Program-made: the position numbers and the translations under genes | From: Allokutzneria sp. A3M-2-11 16 | GTDB lineage: Bacteria; Actinomycetota; Actinomycetes; Mycobacteriales; Pseudonocardiaceae | Assembly (NCBI RefSeq): GCF_024213555.1 | Contig: NZ_JANAVO010000002.1 | Location: 604,269 to 668,268 of the forward strand | Length of the DNA stretch: 64,000 nucleotides | Reading direction: 5' to 3' | Notes under the pieces: generated by a model | Databases searched by the model: none | The model's input: only the letters and a program-made list of their open reading frames with translations | What the model was told of the DNA's origin: nothing | Shown: positions 12,944-22,879 of the stretch, one piece after another | Layout of the letters: each line of letters opens with the position of its first letter | Position numbering within the stretch: the stretch's first letter is position 1

Positions 12944-13836
12944 CGGGCGCGGGCGGGCAGCAGGCCCAGCCGGTCGAGCACCTGCACGGTCGAGTTCGAC
13001 CTGTTCATCGTGTAGAAGTGCAGCTGCTTCAGCCCCTCGGCGAGCAGCCGCTCCGCCAGTTCGGTCGCGATGTCCACACCCACGGCGCGCACCGCCTCCA
13101 GGTCGCCCGCGTGCGGCTCGACCCTGGCGATGACCTCCGGCGGGATCTCGGTGTTGGCCATCTCGGCCATCTTCTGGATGCCCTTGACCGACCGGATCGG
13201 CATCAGCCCCGGCAGCAGCGGGACCTGGTCCAGGTCGATGCCGCGCGCGGCGATCCGGTCCCGCAGCCGCAGGAAGTCCTCGACACGGAAGAACATCTGC
13301 GACACCGCGTAGTGCGAGCCCGCGCGCAGCTTGCGCACGAAGAACTCGGCGTCGGTGTCCAGGTCGGCCGAGCGCGGGTGGCCGAAGGGGTAGGCGGCGA
13401 CGCCCACGCAGAAGTCACCGAGGTCGCGGATGAGCCGGACCAGCTCCTCCGCGTAGGTCAGGCCCTGCGGGTGCTTGACCCACTCGCCGTTGGGGTCGCC
13501 GGGCGGGTCACCCCGCAGCGCGAGGATGTTGCGCACGCCGACCGAGGCGTAGGAACCGATGACGTTGCGCAGCTCGGCGACCGAGTGGTTGACCGCGGTC
13601 AGGTGCGCGACCGGGGTCAGCGTGGTCTCCTGCGCGATGCGCCCGGTCACCCGGATCGTGCGGTCGCGGCTGGAGCCGCCCGCGCCGTAGGTCACCGAGA
13701 CGAACGCGGGGTCGAGGGGCTCCAGTTCCCTGATGGCGCGCCAGAGCTGGCGCTCGGCCTCGGCGTCCTTCGGCGGGAAGAACTCCACCGAGAACACCGG
13801 ACGATCACTGCGAAGCCGGTCAACCACCGCCGTCAT
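12940..13836 (-). CDS. metF: methylenetetrahydrofolate reductase
   Basis: A 298-residue FAD-binding TIM-barrel enzyme reducing 5,10-methylene-THF to 5-methyl-THF for methionine synthesis. Seen are SVEFFPPKDAEAE (catalytic Glu), FVSVTYGAGGSSRDRT, HLTAVNHS, the NILALRGDPP flavin loop and VSQMFFRVEDF. Length and motifs match bacterial MetF. By position between lppM and the polyprenyl synthase it corresponds to M. tuberculosis Rv2172c. The ATG start gives the standard short N-terminus. No riboswitch is seen upstream. Confidence 0.93.
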   Translation of the reverse strand: MTAVVDRLRSDRPVFSVEFFPPKDAEAERQLWRAIRELEPLDPAFVSVTYGAGGSSRDRTIRVTGRIAQETTLTPVAHLTAVNHSVAELRNVIGSYASVGVRNILALRGDPPGDPNGEWVKHPQGLTYAEELVRLIRDLGDFCVGVAAYPFGHPRSADLDTDAEFFVRKLRAGSHYAVSQMFFRVEDFLRLRDRIAARGIDLDQVPLLPGLMPIRSVKGIQKMAEMANTEIPPEVIARVEPHAGDLEAVRAVGVDIATELAERLLAEGLKQLHFYTMNRSNSTVQVLDRLGLLPARAR

Positions 13837-13959
13837 GCGTCAAGGCTACTCGGGGTGCCCGCCAGTCGGACGCGGAGTTCCACTAACTGGAAGAAGGTAC
13901 AAACCAAGCCGACGGAAATTCCATGGTGTCGCACACGGAGGTGCCGTGACACTGGGCAA

Positions 13960-14217
13960 ATGGGGACAGAGAACTCCCGTCATGTCGTCATAGTTCTGGA
14001 CGAGGTGGCCGCTGCCCTGGCCGAGACCGAGGCTTACTGGCCTGATCAACATGATCGCCCGGCAGAACTGCTGCTTCGCCTGATCCAGATAGGTCATCAG
14101 ACGCTGAGGGCCTCGGCGCGGTCCCGCCACGCGGCAATCCTCGCTGGAGCTGGCGCTGCGACCGGCGCATATGGCGAACGCTACCTGGAGGAATTGCGAG
14201 GAGACCACATCACATGA
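13960..14217 (+). CDS. probable antitoxin of a VapBC-like pair
   Basis: An 85-residue acidic protein (many Glu, Asp, Ala) directly upstream of a PIN-domain toxin, overlapping it by ATGA. That arrangement, rather than a recognised fold, is the basis for the call. The middle reads EVAAALAETEAYWPDQHDRPAELLLRLIQIG, a long amphipathic helix that could wrap the toxin. No clear ribbon-helix-helix or AbrB DNA-binding segment is visible. ATG 13960 is the only good in-frame start. A GGAGG lies 17 bases upstream, too far to be ideal. Confidence 0.55.
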   Translation: MGTENSRHVVIVLDEVAAALAETEAYWPDQHDRPAELLLRLIQIGHQTLRASARSRHAAILAGAGAATGAYGERYLEELRGDHIT

Positions 14218-14594
14218 TCGTGCTCGACGCCTGTGCGCTGATCGCCTACCTCGACCGTGACGACGCGCACCACCAACGCACTCTGGACCTGTTGCTCGAC
14301 GTCCAGCACGAGCTGACCACCTCCGCGCTCACCCTCGCCGAGGCGCTGGTCGGACCGATCCGCTTCGGGAAAGAGACCGAAGCGAGGAAGGCGCTGGATT
14401 CCCTCGGCGTCCGCGGCCTGGACATCCCCGCCGAAGCAGCGCGACAACTGGCTGCGCTGAGAGCTGCAACGGGATTGAGCAGAGAGGACTGCTGCGTGCT
14501 GTGGGCCGCGGAGGCCAACGACGCCCAGTTGGCGACCTATGACGACCGGCTCGCACGCGTCGCCGGGGAACGCGGGCTCACCGTGGTGGTGTGA
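14214..14594 (+). CDS. PIN-domain ribonuclease toxin (VapC-like)
   Basis: A 126-residue PIN domain. Metal-binding acidic residues are D5 (MIVLDACALIAYLD), E43 (TLAEAL), D92 (REDCCVLWAAE) and D110 (ATYDDRLARVA), all in VapC-like positions. These would form a Mg-dependent RNA-cutting centre. The start overlaps the upstream antitoxin candidate by ATGA. GC and codon use are slightly lower than in neighbours, and the pair interrupts the metF-idsA order, so it is probably a lineage-specific insertion. Confidence 0.85.
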   Translation: MIVLDACALIAYLDRDDAHHQRTLDLLLDVQHELTTSALTLAEALVGPIRFGKETEARKALDSLGVRGLDIPAEAARQLAALRAATGLSREDCCVLWAAEANDAQLATYDDRLARVAGERGLTVVV

Positions 14595-14690
14595 GGTCGC
14601 TTATGTCGGGGACATCTCATTGTGTGTTTCCCGTTCACTGGAGTAGTGAGGCCCACCCCGGGTTGGTCGCCCCCCACCACTAGGCAGAGG

Positions 14691-15806
14691 ATGTCCTCCG
14701 TGCTTGAACAGCAGGTAGATGTCAACGTCGACGCGATGCTCACCGCGCACGTGGAGCACGAGCTCCGCGTGTACCTGGGGCGACAGCGGGCGGCGGCGGC
14801 CGACATCGACGAGGCGTTCGCCAGCGCGGTGGGCGCCCTGTCCGACTTCGTGGTCTCCGGGGGCAAGCGGATCCGGCCCACCTTCGCCTGGTGGGGCTGG
14901 CGCGCCGCGGGCGGTGATCCGGACGACCTGGACACGGTGGTGCCGGTGCTGCGCGCGGTCAGCGCCCTGGAGCTGATCCAGGCGTGCGCCCTGGTGCAGG
15001 ACGACCTGATGGACGACTCCGACATGCGCCGGGGCCTGCCGACGGTGCACGTGGCCTTCGGCGCCAAGCACCGCGAGCTGGGCTGGTCGGGCAGCGCGGA
15101 GCGGTTCGGGCTCTCCGCGGCCCTGCTGCTCGGCGATCTGGCGCTGGTCTGGGCCGACGACATGGTCCGCACATCGGGGCTCGGCCTCCAAGCGCTCGCG
15201 CGGACCAACGAGGCGTGGCACGGCATGCGCACGGAGGTCCTCGCCGGTCAGTACCTCGACGTGCTCGCGCAGGCCAGGGCCGCCACCGACCTGCACAGCG
15301 CCGAGCAGGTCAGCCGGTACAAGACCGCCGCGTACACGGTGGATCGGCCACTGCACTTCGGCGCGGCGCTGGCCGGGGCGTCCCCGGAGCTGATTGCGGC
15401 GCTGCGCCGCTACGGCGCGGACGTGGGCATCGCCTTCCAGCTGCGCGACGACCTGCTGGGCGTGTTCGGCGACCCCGCCGTCACCGGCAAGCCCGCCGGT
15501 GACGACCTGCGCGAGGGCAAGCGGACGCCGCTGGTGGCCTACGGGCTGGACCTGGCGCACCGGGCCGGGGAGACCGACTCGGCCGAGCTGATCGAGAGTG
15601 CGCTGGGCGTCCCGGAGCTGGACGGCGGGCTGCTGGAGCGGGTGCGCGCCACGCTCATCCGGCTCGGCGCGGTGCGCGCGGTGGAGGAGCGGATCAACGG
15701 GCTGACCACCTCCGGCCTCGCCGCCCTCGACTCGGTGACGATCAACCCCGTGGCCGTCACCCGACTGCGTGAACTCGCACAGGAAGTGACCCACCGCAGC
15801 TACTGA
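14691..15806 (+). CDS. idsA: polyprenyl (geranylgeranyl-type) diphosphate synthase
   Basis: A 371-residue trans-prenyltransferase. First Asp-rich motif DDLMDDSD lies in ALVQDDLMDDSDMRRG. The second, DDLLGVFGD, follows FQLRD. GGKRIRPTFAW is the substrate-phosphate region. It condenses IPP with allylic diphosphates; chain length is set near the residues before the first Asp-rich motif (here ALELIQACAL, without a bulky residue at -5), which suggests C15-C20 or longer. Placement between MTHFR and MptA matches M. tuberculosis Rv2173 (idsA2). ATG 14691 gives MSSVLEQQVDV; the upstream frame to 14622 lacks family similarity. Confidence 0.9.
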   Translation: MSSVLEQQVDVNVDAMLTAHVEHELRVYLGRQRAAAADIDEAFASAVGALSDFVVSGGKRIRPTFAWWGWRAAGGDPDDLDTVVPVLRAVSALELIQACALVQDDLMDDSDMRRGLPTVHVAFGAKHRELGWSGSAERFGLSAALLLGDLALVWADDMVRTSGLGLQALARTNEAWHGMRTEVLAGQYLDVLAQARAATDLHSAEQVSRYKTAAYTVDRPLHFGAALAGASPELIAALRRYGADVGIAFQLRDDLLGVFGDPAVTGKPAGDDLREGKRTPLVAYGLDLAHRAGETDSAELIESALGVPELDGGLLERVRATLIRLGAVRAVEERINGLTTSGLAALDSVTINPVAVTRLRELAQEVTHRSY

Positions 15807-15847
15807 CGGTCGCGGCGAGGCGTTGCGTACAAGCGCTCTCAGGGCCT

Positions 15848-17482
15848 ATGGGACCATGGCCAACGATGTCCACCATGTCCTCTCCGCCCATCACCGGCCC
15901 CGGCGACGAGCCGGGGTCGAGCGAGCCCGGGGGGCGCACCCGGGTAACCGAGCGGCCAGTCGAGCGCGCACATCCGGATCCGGTCGCCAACGCCTCCGGT
16001 ACCGGCGCCTCCGGGACCTCCCGGACGGCCAAGGCGACCGGGATACCCGGCCGCACGATCCTGCTCGGTGTCATCGGAGCCTGCCTCGCGGCGCTCGGGG
16101 CACTCGGGGCGGGCGGCATCCTGGTCCGGGACCCGATCCTGTCCGGGACCTCACTGACCTGGATCCGCTTCGGGCACGGCAAGAACCTGGCCGAGCTGGT
16201 GGTCTACCTCGGCGTGGTCCTGCTGGTCTGGGCCTGGGTCCGGCTCGGCAGGCACGTGCGGGCCGGCCGGGTCGGCAGCCGCGGCGTGCTGCTGGCGATC
16301 ACCGCGTGGTGCGTGCCGGTCATGCTCGGCCCGCCGCTGTTCACCAGGGACGTCTACAGCTACCTCGGTCAGGGCCTGCTGCCGCTGGAGGGGCTGGACA
16401 CCTACGCGCTCGGCCCCGCCGCGGTGGACGGGCCGATCGCCGAGAACGTGGCGTGGATCTGGCAGACCACCCCCGCCCCGTACGGGCCGCTGTTCATCCT
16501 GATCGCCAAGGGCGTCGTGGCCATCAGCGGGCACAACATGATCGCCGGCGTGCTGCTGATGCGCGTCGCGCTGATCGGCGGCCTGCTCATGCTGTGCTGG
16601 ACCCTGCCCAGGCTGGCGGAGCGGCTGGGCGGCAACCCGTCCGTGGCGCTGTGGATCGGGGCGGCCAACCCGCTCGTGGTGGTGCACCTGGTCGGCGGAC
16701 CGCACAACGACCTGATGATGGTCGGACTGCTGGCCCTCGGCACCCTGATGGTGATGCGCCGCCAGCACGTGCTGGGCATCGTGCTGGTCACACTGGGCGC
16801 CGCCATCAAGATCCAGGCCGTCGTCGTGCTGCCGTTCCTGGTGTGGATCTGGGCCAGGCACCTCAAGGGCACGGAGCTGTCCAGGTTCGTGCGCGCCGCC
16901 GGGATCGGCACGGGGGTGTTCTTCGCCGCCTTCGCCGCCTGCCAGCTGGTCGCGAACGTCAGCCTCGGCTGGATCCCCGCGCTGTCGGCGAACTCCGTGG
17001 TGCTCAACTGGACCTCGCTGCCGACCGGCGCCGGCCAGCTGGCGCACGGCATCGCGAGCTGGTTCTACAGCCCCAGCCACAGCCTGTACTACAACACCGC
17101 GCGGATGCTGGGCATGGCCCTGCTCGGCTACATCGCGCTGCGGCAGTGGTGGCTCTCGCGCGACGGCGAGGAGCACAACGTCATCCGGCGCGCCGCGCTG
17201 GTGATGCTGGGCATGTCGGTGCTGTTGCAGACCACGTTCCCCTGGTACTTCACGCTGGCGCTGGCGCTGGCCGCCGCGCTCCCGCTGTCCCGGTGGGCCT
17301 CGACGGTGATCGTCTTCGGTTCGGCGTTCCAGATCGCGATCAGCTATCCGGACGGTGACGCGGCGAGCTACAACCACCTGCACGTCGCCGTGCTGCTGCT
17401 GCTCTCGCTGCTGGCCGCCAAGTCGCTGCTGCGCAACGACCCGCTGGGGTTCTCCAGGAAGGGCAAGGGCGCGCACGTCTGA
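15848..17482 (+). CDS. mptA: MptA-like alpha-1,6-mannosyltransferase (GT-C membrane enzyme)
   Basis: A 544-residue membrane protein with about 12 hydrophobic segments after a 60-residue polar N-terminus. The early loop contains PPLFTRDVYSYLGQG, the GT-C DxD-like catalytic motif of MptA/MptB enzymes. PHNDLMMVGLL and NYNHLH-type loops also fit. It uses polyprenyl-phosphate mannose to extend the alpha-1,6-mannan core of lipomannan. Its position equals M. tuberculosis Rv2174 (mptA), and the neighbouring polyprenyl synthase could supply lipid carrier. ATG 15848, 15866 and 15875 are all possible starts. A strong hairpin terminator follows at 17497. Confidence 0.85.
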   Translation: MGPWPTMSTMSSPPITGPGDEPGSSEPGGRTRVTERPVERAHPDPVANASGTGASGTSRTAKATGIPGRTILLGVIGACLAALGALGAGGILVRDPILSGTSLTWIRFGHGKNLAELVVYLGVVLLVWAWVRLGRHVRAGRVGSRGVLLAITAWCVPVMLGPPLFTRDVYSYLGQGLLPLEGLDTYALGPAAVDGPIAENVAWIWQTTPAPYGPLFILIAKGVVAISGHNMIAGVLLMRVALIGGLLMLCWTLPRLAERLGGNPSVALWIGAANPLVVVHLVGGPHNDLMMVGLLALGTLMVMRRQHVLGIVLVTLGAAIKIQAVVVLPFLVWIWARHLKGTELSRFVRAAGIGTGVFFAAFAACQLVANVSLGWIPALSANSVVLNWTSLPTGAGQLAHGIASWFYSPSHSLYYNTARMLGMALLGYIALRQWWLSRDGEEHNVIRRAALVMLGMSVLLQTTFPWYFTLALALAAALPLSRWASTVIVFGSAFQIAISYPDGDAASYNHLHVAVLLLLSLLAAKSLLRNDPLGFSRKGKGAHV

Positions 17483-17496
17483 GCCCCGAAGAGCCG

Positions 17497-17532
17497 AACG
17501 GCGCCGCCCCTCGCGTGGGGACGGCGCCGTTT
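17497..17532. terminator. bidirectional intrinsic terminator
   Basis: The arms are AACGGCGCCGCCCC and GGGGACGGCGCCGTT, with one bulged A and a six-base loop, followed by TTGTCGTT. It lies between the convergent mptA and Rv2175c-like genes. Confidence 0.8.
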
Positions 17533-17557
17533 GTCGTTGGTGGACGGGGGAATCTGG

Positions 17558-17923
17558 CTAGAAGGCGAGGGCCTGCGCTCTGCGCTTCACCTCACGGCCG
17601 CGGTCGCCGCGCAACGCGTCGATCGGCGTTCCCGGCAGGGAATCGTCGGAGGTGAACAGCCAGCGCAGGATCTCCTCGATGTCGTATCCGGCGTCGCGGA
17701 GCACCGTGACGGTGCCGCCGAGGTGCTTGACCACGCCCGTCTCGGTGAGGAAGGCGGCGGGAACGGCGCGGATGCCATTGCGGCGCACCGCGAGCAACTG
17801 GCCGTCCCGAAGCATCTGGTGCACTCGTGTCACCGGCTGGCCGAGCCGCTCCGCGACGTCGGGCAGCGGGAGGACCTCCACCTCGGCGTCGAGTACGTCC
17901 GGGGAGGTAGGGATCTGACTCAC
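17558..17923 (-). CDS. Rv2175c-type DNA-binding protein (PknL substrate family)
   Basis: A 121-residue protein. An N-terminal helix-turn-helix-like part is visible (LPLPDVAERLGQPVTRVHQMLRDGQLLAVRRNG), then VPAAFLTETGVVKHLGGTVTVLRDAGYDIEEILRWLFT, the conserved C-terminal module of the family. In M. tuberculosis, Rv2175c is a DNA-binding protein phosphorylated by PknL, and here too the gene is divergent from pknL. GTG 17923 (VSQIPTSP) is the preferred start. Upstream GTG/TTG codons to 17950 would lengthen it slightly. Likely an autoregulator or a target of the kinase. Confidence 0.88.
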   Translation of the reverse strand: MSQIPTSPDVLDAEVEVLPLPDVAERLGQPVTRVHQMLRDGQLLAVRRNGIRAVPAAFLTETGVVKHLGGTVTVLRDAGYDIEEILRWLFTSDDSLPGTPIDALRGDRGREVKRRAQALAF

Positions 17924-18002
17924 AGCGGTCCAGCCTGCCACAACGCGCAAGTGCCTGCCGCCGTCGCAGGCGTGTCACACCGAGCGCATACCATCGGGCG
18001 TT

Positions 18003-20042
18003 GTGGAATCGAGGGGTGCCGAATTGAGCGGAACGCTGCTGGAGCGGCGGTACCGCATCGACACCATGATCGCGCGCGGGGGCATGTCCTCGGTCTACCT
18101 GGGCCTGGACACCCGGCTGGAGCGTCCCGTCGCGATCAAGGTGATGGACTCCCGGCTGTCCGGGGACCGGTCCTTCCTCGACCGGCTGGAGCGGGAGGCG
18201 CGCACGGCCGCCCGGCTGCACCACCCGAGCATCGTGGGCGTCTACGACCAGGGTGTCGACCACCGCGAGGACGGTGAGCTCGCGTACCTGGTGATGGAGT
18301 ACATCGAGGGCGGAACGCTGCGCGATGTGCTGCACGAGCGCGGTGAACTGCCGATCCCGCTGGCGCTGAGCGTCCTGGAGCCGATCCTGGCCGCGCTCGC
18401 CGCCGCGCACGAGGCCGCGCTGGTGCACCGCGACATCAAGCCGGAGAACGTCCTCATCGGCCGCGGCGGCACCGTGAAGGTGGGCGATTTCGGCCTGGTG
18501 AAGGCGATCGCGGGCGCGGGCACCACCAGCGACAGCGTCATCCTCGGCACGGTCGCCTACCTCGCGCCGGAGCAGGTCGCCACCGGCGCCGCGGACGCGC
18601 GCAGCGATGTCTACTCGGCCGGTCTGGTGCTCTTCGAGATGCTGGCCGGGACCCCGCCCTACACCGGTGACACGGCGCTCTCCGTCGCCTACCGCCACGT
18701 GAACAACGACGTGCCCGCGCCGAGCACCCTGCGCCAGGGCGTTCCCGCCGAACTGGACGAGCTGGTCGTGCGGGCGACGCGCCGCGACCCGTCCGTGCGG
18801 CCCTCCGACGCCACGGCGTTCCTCAACGAACTGCGCCGGGTCCGCACCTCGCTCGGCATCCACCCGGTCCCGGTCCCCGTCCCGCCGAGCAAGGTCTCGG
18901 CCAAGCTGCCGTCCTACAAGCCCGCGCGCGACGACGATCCGCCGACCGAGCAGATCACCGCGATCAGGGACTACACAGACGGTCCAACTGTGCAGAAGCC
19001 GCGGCTTCCCGTCAGCAGCGGGCCGATGGGCACGCGCACGATGAACCGCTCCGACCTGCCCGCCATGGCCCAGCACCAGCAGGCCGCCGCCCCGGAGGGG
19101 GAACCGGCGCCGCCGCCCAGCAAGCGCGACCAGGAGCGGGCCCGCGGAAGGCGCCTCGCGCTGATCTGGTCGCTCGTGATCACGTTGCTGGTGGCCGGAG
19201 TCGGCGGCACGGCGTGGTGGCTGGCCTCCGGGCGCTTCACGGACGTGCCGCCGCTGGCCGGGCAGACGCTGGGCAAGGCGCAGGATCGGCTGCGCACGGC
19301 CGACCTGGTGGCCAAGGTGGTGCACGAGCCGCACGACGAGGTGCCGATCGACGAGGTGATCCGCTCGGACCCGCAGAGCGGCTCGAAGGTGTTGCGGGGC
19401 AACGAGGTCACGCTCGTGGTCTCCGCCGGCCTGCCGGAGGTGCCGCAGGTGGCGGCGGGCGCGAGCATCGGCGACGCGGAGCGGGCGATCAGGGAGGCCA
19501 AGCTCCAGCCCGCGCAGAACGCCTCCGCCGACGACTACAGCACGGAGGTTCCGGAGGGCAGGGTCCTCAAGCTCGTCCCCGGTCCCGGGACGAAGCTGAA
19601 GGTGGGGGCCGCGGTCACCATCGCGCTGTCCAAGGGCAAGCCGCCGGTGCCGGTGCCCGCGGTCGCCGGGATGACGAAGGACGCCGCCTACGCGGAGCTG
19701 CGCAGGCTGGGCTTCGAACCGGAGGACGGCGGTCAGGACTTCAGCGCCGACTACGAGGCGGGCCGGGTGGCCAAGACCGACCCGCCCGCGGGGACGAAGC
19801 TGGACCCGAAGTCCACCAGGCGGGTCAAGGTGATGCTGTCCAACGCGGTGACGGTGCCCAACGTCAGCAGCCAGAAGGCCAGTGACGCGGCGAAGGCGCT
19901 GCGGGAGAAGGGTCTGGACGTCGAGGTCCGGCACGTGCTCCCCGGTGGTGGCCGGGACGACGCCACGGTCGTCTCCCAGTCCGCCGCCCCCGGCACCAGG
20001 GTCCGCCCCGGCACCAAGATCATCCTGACCTGCCTCTTCTAG
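18003..20042 (+). CDS. pknL: PknL-type membrane Ser/Thr kinase with four PASTA domains
   Basis: A 679-residue receptor kinase. Gly-loop RGGMSSVYLG (25-34), ATP lysine K46, HRDIKPEN with D144, DFG at D162, and APEQ form a complete active kinase. One membrane helix lies at about 385-408, followed by four extracellular PASTA repeats (about 410-678), which in related kinases bind peptidoglycan or lipid II. As I recall it, M. tuberculosis PknL lacks this ectodomain, whereas corynebacterial PknL has it. GTG 18003 has no ribosome site; TACCAT eight bases upstream could be a -10, so the mRNA may be leaderless. Divergent from the Rv2175c-like gene. Confidence 0.93.
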   Translation: MESRGAELSGTLLERRYRIDTMIARGGMSSVYLGLDTRLERPVAIKVMDSRLSGDRSFLDRLEREARTAARLHHPSIVGVYDQGVDHREDGELAYLVMEYIEGGTLRDVLHERGELPIPLALSVLEPILAALAAAHEAALVHRDIKPENVLIGRGGTVKVGDFGLVKAIAGAGTTSDSVILGTVAYLAPEQVATGAADARSDVYSAGLVLFEMLAGTPPYTGDTALSVAYRHVNNDVPAPSTLRQGVPAELDELVVRATRRDPSVRPSDATAFLNELRRVRTSLGIHPVPVPVPPSKVSAKLPSYKPARDDDPPTEQITAIRDYTDGPTVQKPRLPVSSGPMGTRTMNRSDLPAMAQHQQAAAPEGEPAPPPSKRDQERARGRRLALIWSLVITLLVAGVGGTAWWLASGRFTDVPPLAGQTLGKAQDRLRTADLVAKVVHEPHDEVPIDEVIRSDPQSGSKVLRGNEVTLVVSAGLPEVPQVAAGASIGDAERAIREAKLQPAQNASADDYSTEVPEGRVLKLVPGPGTKLKVGAAVTIALSKGKPPVPVPAVAGMTKDAAYAELRRLGFEPEDGGQDFSADYEAGRVAKTDPPAGTKLDPKSTRRVKVMLSNAVTVPNVSSQKASDAAKALREKGLDVEVRHVLPGGGRDDATVVSQSAAPGTRVRPGTKIILTCLF

Positions 20043-20058
20043 CCGCCGTGGTGAGGGC

Positions 20059-20177
20059 GTCTTCAAGTACACCGAACCCCCGCCCCAGCTGTCCGTAACC
20101 GCCTCATACCTCCCGGTCCTCCGGAGGTATGAGGCGGTTTTCGGTGATCGTCGGCGGGGTTGGGGGTACTTGAAGAC
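20059..20177. repeat. GTCTTCAAG palindromic element, copy D (119 bp)
   Basis: The ends are GTCTTCAAGTAC and GTACTTGAAGAC. The inner 15-bp arms CCGCCTCATACCTCC and GGAGGTATGAGGCGG are perfect. The outer arms pair through AACCCCCGCC/GGCGGGGTTGGGG. The whole element can fold into one long hairpin. It starts 16 bp after the pknL stop, between convergent pknL and aroG. Confidence 0.85.
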
Positions 20178-20218
20178 CGGCCAACCACGGGGGCGGAGTG
20201 CGGGCGGTGTCAGTGAAA

Positions 20219-20255
20219 CGGCCCCGGACCGTCCTGCGTGGACGGTCCGGGGCCG
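20219..20255 (-). terminator. intrinsic terminator of aroG
   Basis: Perfect 16-bp arms CGGCCCCGGACCGTCC (20219-20234) and its complement (20240-20255) flank a five-base loop. On the minus strand a short GTTTCAC follows. It lies 20 bp beyond the aroG stop. Confidence 0.82.
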
Positions 20256-20274
20256 GGTTCGCGCGGCGGGTCGG

Positions 20275-21672
<1,398 letters not shown>

Positions 21673-21800
21673 CTACGGCGTGACCGCTATCTCCTGGCTA
21701 TCGGTACGCCGATTCCACCAGCTGAGAAGGGGTGAATGCCGTTCGCGTGCGACCGATCGGGTGCTGTGGCCGTGCACCCGGCGGGGCAGGATGGGTGCCC

Positions 21801-22832
21801 ATGGCCTCCCGACTGGACGACGACACCGCCGCCCGGCTGCTCTCGGTGGCGCTGGAGAACGTGCTGCGCGACCACCCGGTGCACTGGACGCACCTGATCT
21901 CCTCCGACGAGGAACTGGTCCCGCAGAGCGCGCTGCACCCGGTGTTCGCCCGCAGCTACGACTGGCATTCCTGCGTGCACCAGACGTGGCTGATCGTGCG
22001 GCTGCTGCGGACCCGCCCGGCGCTGGCCGAGGCGGCACGTGCGGCCGACGTGCTCGACAGCCTGCTGACCGTCGAGGGCTGCGAGAAGGAGGCCGAGTTC
22101 TTCCGCGGGCCGCACGGTGGCTACTGGGAGCGGCCCTACGGCTGGGCGTGGCTGTTCGTCCTGGACGCCGAGCTGCGGCTGTGGGCTTCGCAGTTGGGCG
22201 GCGAGCGCGCGGGTACGTGGTCGGACGCCCTGCGGCCGCTTACCGAGGTGCTGCGGACACGCTGGCTGGAGTGGGCCGCGAAGGCGCGGTGGCCCGTGCG
22301 CAGCGGCGTGCACTCCAACACCGCGTTCGCGGCGGGCCTGGTGCTGGACTCCGCGCGGGCGGTCGGTGACACCGAACTCGTCGACGCGACCACCGTGGCG
22401 GTGCTGCGCTGGTACGGCTCGGACGTGGGCTACGGCGGCTTCGAGCCGAACGCGTCGGACTTCCTCTCCCCCGCGCTGACGGAGATCGACGTGATGCGGC
22501 GGGTGCTGCCCGGACCCGCGTTCCTGGACTGGCTCTCCGGCTTCCTGCCGAACCTCGAAGCGCCCCGATGGAGCGTGCTGCGCGAGCCCGTTCCGGTGGA
22601 CGACCCGGCCGATCCGCACGGCTCGCACATCTCCGGCTTGATGCTGTCCAGGGCCTCCGCGTGGCGCTCCCTGGCCGCCGCTCTGCCCGATACGCATCCA
22701 TACCGCGCTATCGCCGAGGAGGCGGCCAGTACGCACGCGGAGGACGGCTGGCGCTACGTGTTCGGCTACGGCTACGCCGCCGACCACTGGCTCGGCACCT
22801 TCGCCGCGTACCTCGACATCGGGGCGCTATGA
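21801..22832 (+). CDS. DUF2891-family protein
   Basis: A 343-residue protein with the pattern of DUF2891: HPVFARSYDWHSCVHQTWLIVRLLR, FFRGPHGGYWERPYGWAWLFVLDAEL, RSGVHSNTAFAAGLVLD, YGGFEPNASDFLSPALTEIDVMRRVL and SHISGLMLSRASAWRSLA. Conserved Trp/His clusters suggest an alpha/alpha-barrel like glycoside-processing folds, but no activity is established. No signal peptide. ATG 21801 begins the conserved part. The gene runs toward fprA, with the iron box in the 47-bp gap. Confidence 0.85.
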   Translation: MASRLDDDTAARLLSVALENVLRDHPVHWTHLISSDEELVPQSALHPVFARSYDWHSCVHQTWLIVRLLRTRPALAEAARAADVLDSLLTVEGCEKEAEFFRGPHGGYWERPYGWAWLFVLDAELRLWASQLGGERAGTWSDALRPLTEVLRTRWLEWAAKARWPVRSGVHSNTAFAAGLVLDSARAVGDTELVDATTVAVLRWYGSDVGYGGFEPNASDFLSPALTEIDVMRRVLPGPAFLDWLSGFLPNLEAPRWSVLREPVPVDDPADPHGSHISGLMLSRASAWRSLAAALPDTHPYRAIAEEAASTHAEDGWRYVFGYGYAADHWLGTFAAYLDIGAL

Positions 22833-22855
22833 GCAGACACACAGCCACCTAGTCC

Positions 22856-22874
22856 TTAGGTAAGGCTAACCTTG
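22856..22874 (+). promoter_or_regulatory. IdeR/DtxR iron box over the fprA promoter
   Basis: TTAGGTAAGGCTAACCTTG agrees with the iron-box consensus TTAGGTTAGGCTAACCTAA at 16 of 19 bases, including the GGCTAACCT core. It ends five bases before the fprA GTG. TAACCT (22867-22872) sits seven bases before the start codon and could be the -10 of a leaderless mRNA, so bound IdeR would block transcription directly. Confidence 0.8.
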
Positions 22875-22879
22875 GGCAC

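Noticed and set aside
11893-13959. Long plus-strand open frame over lppM and metF
   Set aside because: It runs out of frame through two well-supported genes and the repeat pair B/C; only its last 86 codons (antitoxin candidate) look protein-like.
13946-13993. Possible leader peptide (GTG start, 15 codons) overlapping the antitoxin start
   Set aside because: It has a good GGAGG but no codon feature, and overlaps the antitoxin out of frame; chance is as likely.
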